A stretch of DNA of 25,693 bases, taken from Acidobacteriaceae bacterium. GTDB taxonomy: Bacteria; Acidobacteriota; Terriglobia; Terriglobales; Acidobacteriaceae. Position 1 is the first letter of the stretch. The number at the start of each line of letters is the position of its first letter. The translations under genes and the position numbers were made by a program. This document shows, in pieces, positions 16,882 to 24,576 of the stretch. The notes under the pieces are model-generated. The model was given only the letters and a program-made list of their open reading frames with translations, had not been told where the DNA came from and did no database searches. The stretch covers positions 227 to 25,919 of the forward strand of contig PLST01000290.1 of assembly GCA_003164255.1 (NCBI GenBank). Reading direction: 5' to 3'.

Positions 16882-18138
16882 ATGAAACAGACACTGAAAT
16901 TACTTTTGGCCGGCAAGGTCTTCTTCCTGGCCCTCTCCGTCTCTGGGCAGATGCATTCAAACGGTGCAGCAAGCCCTCAAACGTGGGTGGCCACATGGGG
17001 AGCTTCCCAGCAGATTCCTGAACCGCAGAATGCTTTGCCGATGAACGATTTGCGCAACGCCAGCGTCCGTCAGATCTTCCATCTATCCATCGGCGGCACC
17101 GCACTGAGGATCCATTTTTCCAACACATTCGGAACTGAACCGCTCCATATAGATGCCGCCCACATTGCCAGGCCTTTGTCGAGTTCCGCCCCAACCATTG
17201 ACCCCGCATCCGACAGCACCCTCACCTTCGCGGGCGAAAAGGATATAACCATTCCGCCTGGTGCTGAATTTGTTTCAGACCCGGTGGATCTTTCAGTTGC
17301 CCCACTCTCTGACCTGGCCGTGACCTATTATCTTGACTCCCCGCCAGAAACTGAAACCGGACATCCTGGTTCGCGTGCAACCACGTATCTTGTTCACGGC
17401 GATTCTGTCGGCGCTGTGAACCTGATCGATCCCAAGCCGGTGAATCACTGGTACCTGGTATCTGAAATTGATGTGTCCTCCTCGTCTGGAGCATCCTCGA
17501 TCGCTGCGCTCGGCGATTCCATCACGGACGGGCATGGTGCCACAACAAACGGGAACGACCGCTGGACAGATGTGCTCGCCGCTCGTTTGCAGAGTTCGCC
17601 TGCCACCCGCAATGTGGGTGTAACCAACCAGGGCATCGGCGGAAACCACCTGCTCACCGATGGCCTTGGACCAAATGCCCTTTCCAGATTCGATCGCGAT
17701 GTGCTCGCGCCCGCCGGCGTGCGATGGCTCATCGTCTTTGAAGGCGTCAACGATCTGGGAGGACTTGCAAGAAACGGTGAAGTACCTGCGGCGAGCCACG
17801 AAGCTCTCGTCAAACGTGTGGTATCGGCCTACGAGCAGATCGTTCTCCGAGCTCACGAACACGGCCTCCGCGTGTACGGGGCAACCATCACGCCCTATGT
17901 TGGATCCGATTACTATCATCCCTCGCCGCTAAGCGAAGCCGATCGGCAAACCGTAAATGCGTGGATTCGCATGCCAGGCCATTTCGATTCCATCATCGAC
18001 TTAGATGCTGTCGTGCGTGACCCCCAGCACCCAGATCGGTTGCTTCCCGCGTTTGATTGCGGCGATCATCTACATCCTTCTCCGGCAGGCTACAAGGCCA
18101 TGGGTGAGGCAATTCCTCTCAGCTTATTTGTGGAGTAA
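16882..18138 (+). CDS. Secreted SGNH/GDSL-family esterase
   Basis: The preferred start at 16882 (418 residues) begins a classical signal peptide (KQTLKLLLAGKVFFLALSVSG); the frame is open upstream to 16795, but that would overlap the divergent esterase and lose the signal. Residues about 30-195 form a beta-rich N-terminal domain (WVATWGASQQ, then FSNTFGTEPLHI). The SGNH catalytic domain follows: block I ALGDSITDG with nucleophile S213, block II NQGIGGNHL, block III EGVNDLG with N290, and block V DHLHPSPAGY with D395 and H398. All four blocks are intact, so an active serine esterase is expected, likely removing acyl groups from polysaccharide; lipase or other esterase action is possible. No clear Shine-Dalgarno precedes 16882, and the ATG at 16825 after GGGGTGAT is an alternative start. 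Confidence 0.85.
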   Translation: MKQTLKLLLAGKVFFLALSVSGQMHSNGAASPQTWVATWGASQQIPEPQNALPMNDLRNASVRQIFHLSIGGTALRIHFSNTFGTEPLHIDAAHIARPLSSSAPTIDPASDSTLTFAGEKDITIPPGAEFVSDPVDLSVAPLSDLAVTYYLDSPPETETGHPGSRATTYLVHGDSVGAVNLIDPKPVNHWYLVSEIDVSSSSGASSIAALGDSITDGHGATTNGNDRWTDVLAARLQSSPATRNVGVTNQGIGGNHLLTDGLGPNALSRFDRDVLAPAGVRWLIVFEGVNDLGGLARNGEVPAASHEALVKRVVSAYEQIVLRAHEHGLRVYGATITPYVGSDYYHPSPLSEADRQTVNAWIRMPGHFDSIIDLDAVVRDPQHPDRLLPAFDCGDHLHPSPAGYKAMGEAIPLSLFVE

Positions 18139-19080
18139 GTATCCCTCGGCAGAACCGGAGGTTCTCCCTTAGCCCTTGGCTGAAGAAATGAATAAGCAGA
18201 ATCTACAGCCAGAAATGCGATTTCTATGCTGCCCGAGGGGCACATGAACCACCACAGCCCTCTCTGTTCCGCGAATTCCAGGCCCTCGGTACAGGCATTA
18301 TGGGGTCGGGTAAACGCGCAAGGCTTGGCTGTCGTATTGACGGTAATTCCAGTCGTCTCGCCTGCAGAGTGGTCGATGAATTCATTTCGACAACCATGGA
18401 TCGAGTCTACTTCGAATCTGAACTGCCAAAAGTTACAGCTGTCACGATGCTTGTCAGTTGACCAACCCGGATGATAGGCGGGTTGCCCTCGAGGGTGCGA
18501 TGTACCCTAGGCCAGATTTTTATATTGGTTTACACGCACTCAAATGAGCCCTCTTCGCGCAACTTCCTGAGGCAAAAGACTCTCTCTCCTGTCAGTAGCT
18601 GCCGTGCCCACAATTCGCCAGCCCGGTCACTGAATAGCCGCACACCAAGCAACCCGATTGAGGGCCTGTACACTTGGACGAACAAGGGTTTCCTGGATTT
18701 GCTAACTGCTCGAAGAAACTGCCGGCACTTGGTCAACGAACGCCGGCCGACGAAACTGACGGGCGCTAACATCGACAGCAATCGAGACAGGCCGCGTCCG
18801 ATGCCGAATCGTCCATGACACGATTTGATTGCATGCGGCCTTCGTCGTCACTTCGGAAGTCATTTAGAAGAACACAGCAGGAATTTCGACCAGTTGACAT
18901 CGCGAGCGCCCGGCAAGAGGCTGAAGGGGCGCTCTTTGATGTTCATCATCTGTGGGAAATCTCTGACCTCTGAGCTGTGCAAACGCAATGTGGTAACCGC
19001 ATCTGGGCCGAAAGCGCGTGCTCGTGAGCTCGCTCGTCCTGGTCGATCGCAGCATAGTGGCCCTGACATCTTTGCGCGGT
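18139..19080. other. 942-bp stretch with no supportable gene
   Basis: Between the SGNH gene and the crp gene I find no reading frame with both a recognisable product and a start. The most protein-like frame runs open from 18192 to a TGA at 18459-18461 on the plus strand and lacks an early ATG (first ATG at 18300); its sequence (for example STTMDRVYFESELP near the end) resembles nothing I can name. A minus-strand frame at 18530-18781 (83 codons, with SIGLLGVRLFSDRAGELWARQ inside) is likewise unrecognised. Relics of decayed genes are possible. Confidence 0.5.
18151..18165 (+). terminator. Short inverted repeat after the SGNH gene, possible terminator
   Basis: AGAACCggaGGTTCT is a perfect six-base stem with a three-base loop, twelve bases after the stop codon. 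No T-run follows, so intrinsic termination is weakly supported. Confidence 0.3.
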
Positions 19081-19854
19081 TCAGTCGTTCAGGACTACGT
19101 TGACCAGTGAACTATTGATGCGCATCCCGCCGGGGTTGTAGTCAATGTAGCCGAGATCGCGAAACCGGTTGAGGAAGAAGCTGACACGGGATCTGGTGGT
19201 GCCAATCATTTCCGCCAGGGTTTCCTGACTAATCTTGGCAATGACGGGAATTGGCTTCGATTCCTGGCCAAAGTTAGCCATCAGCATAAGCAATCGGGCG
19301 AGACGTTTTTCACTGGAGTTGAATAAATGATCAACCAGATCGGCTTGCATACGGAGATTGCGGGAGAGAAGGTGCGCGAGAAATTGCTCGGCGAACTGTG
19401 GCTCACGATGGAGCAGATCCTGCATCACCGTCTTATCGATGCGAACAACAGTGCTGGATTCAAGTGAAGTCGCAGAGGCGACGCGGTGCGTTTCACCTGC
19501 CATGGATGCCTCACCGAAGAAGCTGGTTTCAGGGAGGTGAGCGATCACGGCTTCCTTGCCATTCATCGATACGACGCTGAGTTTCACCTTGCCACTCTGG
19601 ATGTAGAAAACTGCATTTGCCGGATCGCCTTGCGAGTATATAGATTCGCCGGCCTGGTATTCGCGCTGTGATTTCCCTGCAATAAACCTATTAAGCAGAC
19701 TCTGGAGGTCCAATGCGGATTTCTGTTCCGGCAGAAGGCTGATCGCCTTCGAGACGATCCTGAGTTGATGACTGGCTGACGAGGGCGAAGTGAAAGGGCG
19801 TCCCAGCGGAACGCTTGAGACTGTACTGTTCATCGTGGTCAAGCAAGTAGCCAT
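19081..19854 (-). CDS. Crp/Fnr-family transcriptional regulator
   Basis: The 257-residue protein has an N-terminal cyclic-nucleotide-binding-like beta-roll at about 50-165 (YSQGDPANAVFYIQSGKVKL, then GEASMAGETHRVAS) and a C-terminal winged helix (HTH_Crp_2) at about 180-250 with recognition region SQETLAEMIGTTRSRVSFFL. The cAMP contacts of E. coli CRP (GELGL, R-S-A) are not conserved and there is no N-terminal cysteine cluster as in Fnr, so the effector is unknown. The usual length for the family is 210-250. AAAGG lies ten bases before the ATG; an alternative start is M8. Its upstream region carries the same spaced TGTAGG module as the receiver gene at 20649, plus three TGCAATG repeats, so it is probably regulated by the neighbouring two-component system and perhaps by itself. 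Confidence 0.92.
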   Translation of the reverse strand: MATCLTTMNSTVSSVPLGRPFTSPSSASHQLRIVSKAISLLPEQKSALDLQSLLNRFIAGKSQREYQAGESIYSQGDPANAVFYIQSGKVKLSVVSMNGKEAVIAHLPETSFFGEASMAGETHRVASATSLESSTVVRIDKTVMQDLLHREPQFAEQFLAHLLSRNLRMQADLVDHLFNSSEKRLARLLMLMANFGQESKPIPVIAKISQETLAEMIGTTRSRVSFFLNRFRDLGYIDYNPGGMRINSSLVNVVLND

Positions 19855-19873
19855 AATCGATACCTTTCAATCC

Positions 19874-19919
19874 TGCAATGTTCGTGCAATGGTATGAATT
19901 GCTGTCACCCACTGCAATG
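19874..19919. repeat. Three TGCAATG direct repeats upstream of crp
   Basis: TGCAATG occurs at 19874-19880, 19885-19891 and 19913-19919, spaced 11 and 28 bp. The third copy also forms an inverted repeat ATTGC-N11-GCAAT with 19898-19902. They lie 20-65 bp upstream of the crp start and could be an operator, for example for autoregulation. Confidence 0.4.
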
Positions 19920-19930
19920 TCGATATAACA

Positions 19931-20009
19931 AAGGTACCGAGGTGGAAGGATACTGAACATCGGCGATAACTGTTATTGCTGTAGTCTTTACTACACGGGA
20001 TTTGTAGGG
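19931..20009 (-). promoter_or_regulatory. Promoter module upstream of crp (TGTAGG-type sites)
   Basis: In plus-strand coordinates the module contains AACATCGGCG (19956-19965), a perfect inverted repeat TGTAGTctttACTACA (19980-19995), and TGTAGGG (20003-20009). Site starts are 24 and 47 bp from the start of AACATCGGCG, identical to the module in front of the receiver gene. On the minus strand the -35 would be TGTTCA (19954-19959) with a weak -10 TACCTT (19931-19936) 17 bp on, as expected for an activator-dependent promoter. Confidence 0.55.
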
Positions 20010-20241
20010 CTTACCTTACGCATGAAAGTCCATTTAACCAGAAAACTCATGCATGGTGGCGTTGCAGAGCAATTCGAATTTGCCACTGATCTATCTGGCG
20101 AATCCTTTGGGATATCGACGATTTCGCGCGGGAATCACTCGGGTCGAATAGCTTTGCCCGGGAGTTTCGCAGTGAGCTACCTTTATGGGTTTGCTGCTCT
20201 AGGTCCGAGAGGCATCATGCCAGGATTCTCATCGGATAAAT
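20010..20241. other. Non-coding stretch downstream of the stand-alone receiver gene
   Basis: Together with the crp upstream region this makes a 387-bp gap between genes. I looked on the minus strand for a remnant of the missing LuxR-type helix-turn-helix of the receiver gene and found none. Nothing else recognisable. Confidence 0.4.
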
Positions 20242-20649
20242 CTAGTTATTTGGCAAGCTTCCACTTGGGCTCTGCACGGACTTTATGCCGCTGATCAGTA
20301 TCTTAGCGATGGCTGGTGCCAGTTCATCTGAAGCGCTGTTCTTGTTGATATAGGCGGTTGCGCCGGCCCGGAGACAGCGCGACGCATATTGGCTTTCAGG
20401 CTGAACACTGACCATGATTACGGGGAGTTGAGGATAGATGTGACTCACATCCTTCAGTACCTCCAACCCACTGCGTCCAGGCATATTGATGTCGAGCAAC
20501 AGTATGTCGTGTTGAGACCCGAGCAACTGGGTCAGAACCTCATCTCCGTTGGAGGCTTCAGAAAAGTGTGCACCTGAGAATGCATCGGCCAAGATCTCTC
20601 TCAGGCCGCGCCGCACGTTCGCATGATCATCTGCTATCAGGATATTCAT
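20242..20649 (-). CDS. Stand-alone receiver-domain response regulator, duplicate of the neighbour
   Basis: The 135-residue protein is a receiver domain with all phosphotransfer residues: D7, D8, phosphoacceptor D53, S81 and K103. It aligns without gaps to the first ~117 residues of the regulator at 20793-21422, at about 70 percent identity by hand, so it is a tandem duplicate. After AKILISGIKSV it ends in a short Ser/Pro/Asn tail and has no DNA-binding domain. A receiver without output can act as a phosphate sink, a CheY-like messenger, or a competitor for the histidine kinase. It probably receives phosphate from the kinase at 21410-23497. It has its own promoter with TGTAGG sites, in the 143-bp gap after the full-length regulator. 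A truncated, decaying copy is the alternative, but the intact active site argues for selection. Confidence 0.88.
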   Translation of the reverse strand: MNILIADDHANVRRGLREILADAFSGAHFSEASNGDEVLTQLLGSQHDILLLDINMPGRSGLEVLKDVSHIYPQLPVIMVSVQPESQYASRCLRAGATAYINKNSASDELAPAIAKILISGIKSVQSPSGSLPNN

Positions 20650-20690
20650 CGTCGTAACCGTTCGTTCGGCCGCAATTCCGACCTGAAGCT

Positions 20691-20780
20691 ACTATACCCG
20701 GCATTAAAGGGGATCAACATCGGCGTAGGATGTAATCTTTGTAGGGCCTGCTCCGTGCACTCTGTAGGGTAATTCCTACA
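20691..20780 (-). promoter_or_regulatory. Promoter module upstream of the receiver gene (TGTAGG-type sites)
   Basis: The -10 is TATAGT (20691-20696 on the minus strand) with a -35 around TGTTGA/TTGATC (20712-20719). Upstream, in plus coordinates, come AACATCGGCG (20716-20725), TGTAGGG (20740-20746) and an inverted repeat TGTAGGgtaattCCTACA (20763-20780). The two TGTAG sites are 23 bp apart, as in the crp module, and a shared decamer TTTGTAGGGC occurs at 20738 and 20001. Confidence 0.6.
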
Positions 20781-20792
20781 TCGATAGGAAAT

Positions 20793-21422
20793 CTAATCAA
20801 TGAGGCTATGCGTCATGGCATAACGGGTAAGTTCGGCGTTGCTCTTCATCTGCATTTTTTCCATAATTCGAGCTCGATAGCTGCTAATTGTCTTTACGCT
20901 CACGTGAAGCCTGTCGCCAATTTCCGTCAAAGCGACGCCTGCGGCAATCAATCTCATGACTTCGTATTCCCGATCCGAAAGCAGCTCATGCAAGGGCTTG
21001 TCGACGGAATCATCCAGATTTGTGAGCAGTGTCTCTGCGACACTCGCGCTGACATAGCGACCGCCGCTCAATATCTTTTTGGTCGCCTCGGCCAGCTCCT
21101 CGGGGGCGCTCTCCTTGTTTATGTACGCCGCCGCACCGGCCCGCAAACAGCGCACGGCATATTGGTCCTCCGGCTGGCAACTCAGTATGATCACGGGCAA
21201 CCGTGGGTACGCGTGCTTGACATCTCTCAGCACGTCCATCCCGCTGCGCCCAGGCATACTAATATCCAATACCAGCATGGCAGCTTGAGATTTCCCGAGT
21301 TGGCTCAGCACTTCATCCCCATTGCCGGCCTCGGAAAAATCCGCGCCAGGGAGGGCGTCAGCCAGTATCTCTCTCAAGCCTCGACGGACCACAGCATGGT
21401 CATCCGCGATCAGGATGTGCAT
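20793..21422 (-). CDS. NarL/FixJ-family response regulator
   Basis: The 209-residue protein has an N-terminal receiver (1-120; D7, D8, phosphoacceptor D53, S81, K103) and a C-terminal LuxR-type helix-turn-helix at about 145-205 (LSDREYEVMRLIAAG, then LTEIGDRLHVSVKTISSYR). Length and architecture are those of typical NarL/FixJ regulators. Its first 13 bases overlap the end of the histidine-kinase gene, so the pair is one transcription unit with coupled translation and the kinase is almost certainly its partner. It is the most economical candidate to bind the inverted TGTAGG sites upstream of the receiver gene and of crp, although that is inference. No other regulator with a LuxR-type domain lies in the window. 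Confidence 0.95.
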   Translation of the reverse strand: MHILIADDHAVVRRGLREILADALPGADFSEAGNGDEVLSQLGKSQAAMLVLDISMPGRSGMDVLRDVKHAYPRLPVIILSCQPEDQYAVRCLRAGAAAYINKESAPEELAEATKKILSGGRYVSASVAETLLTNLDDSVDKPLHELLSDREYEVMRLIAAGVALTEIGDRLHVSVKTISSYRARIMEKMQMKSNAELTRYAMTHSLID

Positions 21423-23497
21423 ACTTCGCTCCTCTCGGCGCGTGGAGTATCCACGGGAACGCGCACGGTAACTGTGGTCCCATTGCCAGGGGAACTGAAG
21501 ATCTGCACGTCGCCTCCGCAGAACTGCGCGCGTTCTTTCATTCCCAGGAGCCCCAAAGACCCAAGGGAGTTCGAAAAGCCTGCTTCACTGAAGCCTTTTC
21601 CGTCGTCCTTCACAACCAGGAGTATGTTTTCATCTTCCTGGCAAAGGTCAACGCGCACCGACTTTGCCTGCGCGTGACGAATTACATTGGTCAGGCACTC
21701 CTGGAATATTCGGAAAGTCGCCGTCGCTCGGTCACCATCCAAGTGTAGATCAATGGGCGGAACTGAAACCTCACATCGGATATTATTTCGAGTGGCGAAC
21801 TCGCTGGCCTGCCATTCAATGGCCGCCGCCAGGCCAAGATCGTCCAATACTCCTGGGCGTAAACCGCTGCAAATGATGCGCACCGCCTTGACGCCGTCAT
21901 TGATCAACTCAATCGACTCCGCCAGTCGCGCGAGCACCTGAACCTCCGACTCCGGTAGATGCCGAACCACCCACGTCATATCCATCTTGATTGAGGTCAG
22001 AATCTGCCCGATTTGATCGTGCAGTTCGCGAGCAACCTTCTTGCGATCTTCTTCCCGCACCGTCTGCAGGCGTTCGGCAAGCGCCCGCAGCTGCTCTCTT
22101 TGCAAAACCAGCGCTTCTTCCCCTCGTTTGCGTTCAGTGATGTCGCTGCTGATCACTAATACACGCGGTGCCTGGCCGCGCTTGCCCCATTGCAAGGCCC
22201 ATCGGCCGGTAACCACAATATGCCTTCCGTCCTTAGCGGTCTTTAAGAGGTCTCCCTCCCAGTGTCCCGCGCGCGTAAGTTGCGCTCTTATCTCAGCCAG
22301 GGGCTGCGGAAACTCGGTCCGGAGTAACTCATGCGAGAACTTGCCAACAGCCTGGACCTTGGAATAGCCGAACATCGCCTCAGCTCCGCGACTCCAAAAC
22401 AGGATCTTCCCTTCAAGATCGATTACGAAGACAGAATCCTGCGTGAGCTCGAGTAGGGCAGCCTGTTCCGCTGTCGCCATCTGTTCCTGCCGTCTTTCCG
22501 CAACGTCACGGAAAACCAGCACAACGCCAATGACTTTTCCTTCGCCGGCGAGAATCGGCGCAGCACTGTGCTCGACCGCAATTTCGCGGCCATCCCTTGT
22601 GACCAGGTCCACGTGGTTGGCCACAGCCAGAACCTGCTTCTCTCGGAGCACACGGAGCACTTCATTGTCCGCGGTCATGCCGGACTCTTCATTGAGGAGC
22701 TTAAGGACATTGCCGATCGGTTGGTTTAAAGCCTCTCCCGCTGACCATCCCGTTAAAGCGGCGGCGATAGGGTTTAGGAACGTCACTCGAGCTCCGCTGT
22801 CTGTTGCGATAACGGCCTCGCCAATGCTGCCCAGAGTCGCAGTCCATCGCTCCTCGCTCTGCAATAGCTTGGTGCCTAATTTTTCGACGTTGGATCGAGT
22901 GAACAATGCGAGAAAAACCCCAACTCCCAAACCTAAACCAAGGCAGCTTGTCACCATCAATATCCATCGCCGGTGCGCAGCGTGGACGCGCTCGATACGC
23001 AGATCCTCCTCCACACCTTGAAATTCCGCCATCTCCTCTCGGAGGGTATCCATGCGGAGTTTCTGCTGCTGGTTTTCCAGGAGAGTGGGGTCGGCTTTTC
23101 CCGCGCGGCGAAGAGCGATAATCCGGCTGTCATAGGCTTCAGAGTCCTCATAGCCGGCATGGATGCTGTTGAGTATCTGCTGCTGCTGAGGGTTGTCAGC
23201 CAACATCTGATACAAGACCTGGAAGTCAGATTCGAATCTCTTTGTACCCTCCCGGTAGGGATGAAGGAAGCTCTCGTCGCCGGTTGCGACGTATCCGCGC
23301 TTCGCCGATTCCATATCAACCAGCAACTTGAGAAGGTGTCCGGACTGGTCGAGAACCTGATCCGTGTGGTCAACCCACTGCATCGATCTGTTTAAATCAA
23401 AGGTTTCCCACAAAAGCAATCCCGCAAACGCTGCTGTAACCACAAGGGGAACCACAATCACCCGGCGGAGCAACGATTTGAATTTCGAGTATTCCAT
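21410..23497 (-). CDS. Sensor histidine kinase, CHASE3-PAS-PAS-HisKA_3-HATPase
   Basis: The 695-residue protein has transmembrane helices at about 12-30 and 178-200 enclosing a periplasmic CHASE3-like helical sensor (SAKRGYVATGDESFLHPYREG at 64-84, less than 20 of it diagnostic). Cytoplasmic PAS domains follow at about 215-335 and 345-455 (the second ends in SSDITERKR). The HisKA_3 dimerisation domain carries the phospho-accepting H493 in ARELHDQIGQ, and the HATPase domain has the N box (FQECLTNVIRHA, N604), G1 DDGKGF (631-636) and G2 GLLGMKER. All catalytic motifs are intact. This is the NarX-like class that pairs with NarL/FixJ regulators, matching the overlapping downstream gene. PAS residues give no clear hint of heme or flavin. 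The stimulus is unknown. The upstream 112 bp separate it from a crp-like pseudogene. Confidence 0.95.
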   Translation of the reverse strand: MEYSKFKSLLRRVIVVPLVVTAAFAGLLLWETFDLNRSMQWVDHTDQVLDQSGHLLKLLVDMESAKRGYVATGDESFLHPYREGTKRFESDFQVLYQMLADNPQQQQILNSIHAGYEDSEAYDSRIIALRRAGKADPTLLENQQQKLRMDTLREEMAEFQGVEEDLRIERVHAAHRRWILMVTSCLGLGLGVGVFLALFTRSNVEKLGTKLLQSEERWTATLGSIGEAVIATDSGARVTFLNPIAAALTGWSAGEALNQPIGNVLKLLNEESGMTADNEVLRVLREKQVLAVANHVDLVTRDGREIAVEHSAAPILAGEGKVIGVVLVFRDVAERRQEQMATAEQAALLELTQDSVFVIDLEGKILFWSRGAEAMFGYSKVQAVGKFSHELLRTEFPQPLAEIRAQLTRAGHWEGDLLKTAKDGRHIVVTGRWALQWGKRGQAPRVLVISSDITERKRGEEALVLQREQLRALAERLQTVREEDRKKVARELHDQIGQILTSIKMDMTWVVRHLPESEVQVLARLAESIELINDGVKAVRIICSGLRPGVLDDLGLAAAIEWQASEFATRNNIRCEVSVPPIDLHLDGDRATATFRIFQECLTNVIRHAQAKSVRVDLCQEDENILLVVKDDGKGFSEAGFSNSLGSLGLLGMKERAQFCGGDVQIFSSPGNGTTVTVRVPVDTPRAERSEVCTS

Positions 23498-23609
23498 CGT
23501 AACCAGTCATCCCTTTCCGGAGGACACGCAGGCCAGGTTATCTAGATTCCACGTTGTATGTGCAAACTTTGATGGCAATGCCGCCGGTGAAAGCTTGGCG
23601 CATTGCATG

Positions 23610-23904
23610 TTATGACGTTGGAGGTTTGCGCGTGCGTCCGGCCAGCTTCGATTGTTTCCGCGGAACGTCGTTGATTGGCGGCTTTATAGGGTTGTCGCCG
23701 GGCATTTGATCGCGCAGAATTGCGTTGAGCAGAGCCCTATGCAACCGAATCACGCTTTCGCAACTGGAGATAGAAAACAGCGTCGGCGGCTACCCCCGGT
23801 AAAAAGAAGGTCTGCTTCTCGCCTGGTTTGACGATCGTTCGCCCGGAGCCGGCATTCGCAAAGAAGGCCTCGGCATCGAACGCATATTTCTCAAGTCCAA
23901 GCAT
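23610..23904 (-). pseudogene. Degraded Crp/Fnr regulator with large internal deletion
   Basis: From the ATG at 23904 the minus strand encodes 55 codons ending at 23737. The sequence reads like the start of an acidobacterial Crp/Fnr protein: FDAEAFFANAGSGRTIV near residue 9, then VAADAVFYLQ, matching the family's GDPADAVFYIQ (intact crp here: GDPANAVFYIQ). Immediately after, in another frame, comes a Crp C-terminal end, VIRLHRALLNAILRDQMPGD and a basic tail to a TAA at 23610-23612 (intact crp: MRINSSLVNVVLND). Everything between, roughly 150 residues including most of the beta-roll and the helix-turn-helix, is missing, and the two parts are out of frame. I read this as an internally deleted, non-functional gene. 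It was found by reading the translated strand, not by a database search. Confidence 0.65.
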
Positions 23905-24576
23905 TCAGAACTCTCTTCCAAGAATGGCCTGTAGTTAAACAAAGGCAAGATGACTATTCCCAAGGTCGACAGATGAGCTATCACATTTAAGGCAGGCTCG
24001 TCGACGGTTGTCAGGACTTTGTGGGTGCGCTCATCCTCAGGAGTAATCTCTTAGGTTCGCATAAATGAGCGGCAGATACTGTGCACTATTGCTCACTTCA
24101 ACGAAGTGGGGTTCTTGGAGATGATTGAAATAGGGCCGTTCTCATTTGAGAGCACTTGGCTGCGCTTTTGTGGCCACTGAAGACGGTTATCCGGCGAACC
24201 AACCGAGGCATTGAAGAGTCTTTCTCAACTAATCTCGAGCGGTCTAAATTCCCGCGAGACCTCAGCACGGGTGTACTCCGCTGCAAAGGCTGCTGGGTAT
24301 CTCGAGTGTCCTTCACTTTATGTGAGCGCGTACCGGGTGCCGCGACCATGGCCAGACGCCGCTGCCGGGAACTTTCTCCCAGAACCCGGTTAACTTAGTT
24401 CGCTCGTATGGCGCCCCCACAACGCCATCCAGTCCGGAAGCTGGTCTCAACGGTAATCAAGGAACACAACCCTCCAAAAAATGCGATGAGCAGTGTTTCT
24501 TGAGGTGTGATTGTATTCGAGAGCCTACCGCTTCTTCCGTTTCTCCATCCAATTCACCAACTGGGCGATCCAGTTC
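23905..24576. other. 672-bp stretch with no supportable gene
   Basis: Between the crp-like pseudogene and the stress-protein gene there is no recognisable product. One minus-strand frame, open from about 24053 and continuing through the pseudogene region to 23790, contains protein-like sequence (ITPEDERTHKVLTTVDEPAL) but no family I know. Plus-strand frames at 24156-24398 are unrecognised. A TGTAGT (23930-23935) occurs upstream of the pseudogene start but without partners at the spacing seen elsewhere. Confidence 0.45.

Noticed and set aside
20022..20294. 90-codon plus-strand frame between crp and the receiver gene
   Set aside because: It overlaps the end of the receiver gene antisense, has no recognisable product, and starts just beside the promoter module.
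23790..23984. 64-codon minus-strand frame overlapping the crp-like pseudogene
   Set aside because: It runs through the pseudogene in a different frame; the Crp/Fnr-like frame explains that part better.
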